A stretch of DNA of 7,427 nucleotides. Source: an uncultured Bacilli bacterium. Lineage in GTDB: Bacteria > Bacillota_I > Bacilli_A > RF39 > UBA660. Location: assembly GCA_947629195.1 (NCBI GenBank), contig CANRCS010000048.1, forward strand, positions 1-7,427, read 5' to 3'. Positions 6,092-7,427 of this stretch are shown piece after piece (positions within the stretch are counted from its first letter, which is position 1; every line of letters begins with the position of its first letter). The notes under the pieces were generated by a model. It was given only the letters and a program-made list of their open reading frames with translations. It ran no database searches and had not been told where the DNA came from. Position numbers and translations under genes: made by a program.

Positions 6092-7255
6092 TCATCCAAC
6101 AATGTATGGTGAATTTTTACTACCGTTACCCTCAGTATACAAAAGATCAGATCTAAGGTTGATTACAGGACGTACAGAATGGGTATTAGAAACAAGAGCA
6201 CTAGACCACCCAGAACCATTACCATACATACCCCATATATGAGCAGTATTACGAAAATATGTAGGCGACATCATCCAATTGTCATCTGATGCACCAGATA
6301 AATAAGATAATTCAACTTGTTTTACCCCACCCGCAAGGTTTACCTCGTTTGATGTTATTAACCCTATTTTCAAATTGTATTTTCCACCATACGTTTTGGT
6401 TGCTTCACTACATTTAAAACTTGATAATGTTGCAGTATCATTTACTGCTTTATAAACTATATAATATCCTTCATCTGTTTCAGTTGCTACGTCACTACAA
6501 AATTTTGATGTGGCTATATATTCATCATATTTTGTTTTCATGGTATTATCATACCAATTATCTAAAAATTGTTTTACTGTACTAGGCGTTCCATCTTGTT
6601 TATTTGGTTCACTATTGTCATATGTATATCCCACATACTTTTCATTATCATCTTTTTCATTGAATTTACTTTTTCCTATACTTCCGTCTGCTATTAATCT
6701 TATTGTTCTATCTCCATTTATTCTTACTATCCTAAATAGCATATCTTCACCAGCATTATGTCCTTTATGTTGAATATCATTTATACATTCATCATTACTT
6801 GAATAACCAACATGATCATAACTGTCACACATCATTTTAGCCTCATCATATGTATTAAATGTATAAACTTCCTTATCTGAGCTATTTATTCCAAGTATAT
6901 ATGCATCATATTTATCTGTCCATTTTAACCCATTAAATTTTATGTAATTATTTTCTACTGTTCCTCTAAAGTAATACGTATCTCCATCATCATCTATTCC
7001 TTTCAATAATCCTTTATCTTTTGATGATGTGTCAAAACTTGAGTTTGTTATTCCATTATCTTCTTTTATTACATCACTTAATAATTTTTCTTCTTGTTCT
7101 TCCTTCTCTTCAATGTTATTTGTTTCTGTTGTTTTTGATTCATCATTACTTTTTATAACGAAATATGATACTACCATTCCTATTATTATTAATACTAATA
7201 TAATTATTAATAGTATTAATATTCTTATTGTCTTTTTATCCTTTTTCTCTTCCAC
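6092..7255 (-). CDS. Membrane-anchored extracellular protein with VRPVINL-type C-terminal domain
   Basis: Predicted surface protein of 387 residues; molecular role unknown. Lys-rich residues 1-10 precede one transmembrane helix (about 11-34), then an acidic Glu/Lys/Thr linker (to about 58), then an extracellular part. That part holds TYYFRGTVENNYIKFNGL (93-110), FRIVRINGDRTIRLIADG (174-191), KIGLITSNEVNLAGG (296-310) and a C-terminal segment NWMMSP...VRPVINL (326-367) ending NGSKNSPYIVG. The tail resembles the C-type-lectin/formylglycine-enzyme-like ends of large surface-protein families in gut Firmicutes and of some hypermutated targets. Four cysteines (143/157, 253/282) could form two disulfides, fitting an outside location. 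The start is GTG at 7255 with AAGAGG seven bases upstream. The last ~70 codons are far more GC-rich than the rest. Its own promoter lies upstream and a terminator downstream. Confidence 0.88.
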   Translation of the reverse strand: MEEKKDKKTIRILILLIIILVLIIIGMVVSYFVIKSNDESKTTETNNIEEKEEQEEKLLSDVIKEDNGITNSSFDTSSKDKGLLKGIDDDGDTYYFRGTVENNYIKFNGLKWTDKYDAYILGINSSDKEVYTFNTYDEAKMMCDSYDHVGYSSNDECINDIQHKGHNAGEDMLFRIVRINGDRTIRLIADGSIGKSKFNEKDDNEKYVGYTYDNSEPNKQDGTPSTVKQFLDNWYDNTMKTKYDEYIATSKFCSDVATETDEGYYIVYKAVNDTATLSSFKCSEATKTYGGKYNLKIGLITSNEVNLAGGVKQVELSYLSGASDDNWMMSPTYFRNTAHIWGMYGNGSGWSSALVSNTHSVRPVINLRSDLLYTEGNGSKNSPYIVG

Positions 7256-7270
7256 ACAAATACCTCTTTT

Positions 7271-7300
7271 CTTATAAAAATGTTCCTCACATTTTATAAG
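7271..7300. promoter_or_regulatory. Palindrome at the transcription start of the 6092-7255 gene
   Basis: CTTATAAAAATGT (7271-7283) and ACATTTTATAAG (7289-7300) are inverted repeats with one bulged A and a 5-base centre (GAGGA on the minus strand). It begins at or next to the predicted transcription start and ends just before the AAGAGG ribosome site. It could be an operator or a 5' leader hairpin that affects translation or RNA stability. Confidence 0.5.
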
Positions 7301-7303
7301 TTT

Positions 7304-7333
7304 ATTATAGTATTAATTACCCTCTCAAGTCAA
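7304..7333 (-). promoter_or_regulatory. Promoter of the 6092-7255 surface-protein gene
   Basis: Minus strand TTGACT (7328-7333), 18-base spacer, TATAAT (7304-7309). This is close to the vegetative sigma consensus and correctly placed, with transcription expected near 7297 and a leader of about 40 bases before the GTG at 7255. Confidence 0.72.
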
Positions 7334-7370
7334 GATGATGTTTTTTCCACGGGTGTAAATTTTTTTTGTA

Positions 7371-7425
7371 GGTAAAATAGTAGCTATTGATTAAAATAAT
7401 CAACTACTATTTTTTCTATTTTACC
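7371..7425. terminator. Nested inverted repeats, terminator-like hairpin at right edge
   Basis: AAAATAGTAG (7374-7383) pairs with CTACTATTTT (7404-7413), and inside it TTGATTA pairs with TAATCAA. A T run (7410-7415) follows on the plus strand. GGTAAAATAG (7371-7380) can instead pair with CTATTTTACC (7416-7425), so two pairings compete for 7374-7380. It may be the terminator of a gene beyond the right edge; direction is unclear. No gene is seen in 7256-7427. Confidence 0.5.
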
Positions 7426-7427
7426 CC

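Noticed and set aside
6092..6094. TGA read as tryptophan (mycoplasma-type code)
   Set aside because: TGA ends tsaE at a coupled ATGA junction and ends this gene right before a terminator, and tryptophans in xfp and elsewhere use TGG.
6092..6330. A complete diversity-generating retroelement
   Set aside because: No reverse transcriptase, accessory gene or template repeat is visible in the window; only a target-like tail is present, so it is reported as a hypothesis and not as an element.
6510..7277. Plus-strand open frames opposite the membrane-anchored protein (6510-6773, 7029-7277)
   Set aside because: They are antisense to a well-supported gene and have no ribosome sites; the hydrophobic look comes from the complement of the acidic/lysine-rich linker.

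Overview
The window comes from an AT-rich bacterium. The part of the 3' gene I counted outside its last 240 bases is about 28% GC. A/T-ending codons, strong AGGAGG/AAGGGG-type ribosome binding sites, TTGAAT/TATAAT-type promoters and TGA used as a real stop all fit a low-GC Firmicutes/Bacillota lineage with the standard bacterial code. The thioester-domain surface protein and the membrane-anchored protein ending in a VRPVINL-type tail resemble protein families I associate with uncultured gut Bacilli/Mollicutes-like lineages (RF39-type). That taxonomic guess is inference only.

Layout, left to right. (1) 1-974 (-): a secreted Cys-Gln thioester-domain (TED) surface protein, cut by the left edge inside what looks like a C-terminal membrane anchor. 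(2) 975-1202: a 228-base gap with a clear rho-independent terminator for the operon to its right, two more hairpins built from the word AAAATCTGT, and a candidate promoter/operator for the TED gene. (3) 1203-4994 (-): an apparent operon read right to left, tsaE-tsaB-rimI-xfp. TsaE and TsaB belong to tRNA t6A37 synthesis, RimI acetylates ribosomal protein S18, and Xfp is a phosphoketolase making acetyl phosphate. tsaD, the usual partner, is not here. A good promoter with an extended -10 lies just upstream of tsaE. (4) 5094-5555 (-): a MutX-like Nudix hydrolase. (5) 5556-5638: a divergent intergenic region carrying a near-perfect 15-bp interrupted palindrome whose arms can supply the promoters of both flanking genes. 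(6) 5639-6022 (+): a small three-helix membrane protein of unknown function. (7) 6023-6091: a bidirectional terminator between converging genes. (8) 6092-7255 (-): a 387-residue membrane-anchored extracellular protein. Its last ~70 codons are much more GC-rich (about 40%) and end in a C-type-lectin/formylglycine-enzyme-like tail. (9) 7256-7427: its promoter, a palindrome at the transcription start, and nested inverted repeats at the right edge.

Functionally the centre is housekeeping (translation fidelity, nucleotide sanitation, acetyl-phosphate metabolism) and both ends encode cell-surface proteins. The strongest candidates for something unusual are the compositionally distinct 3' cassette of the 6092-7255 gene, the symmetric bidirectional promoter at 5574-5616, and the thioester adhesin. 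No insertion sequence, CRISPR array, tRNA or rRNA was seen.
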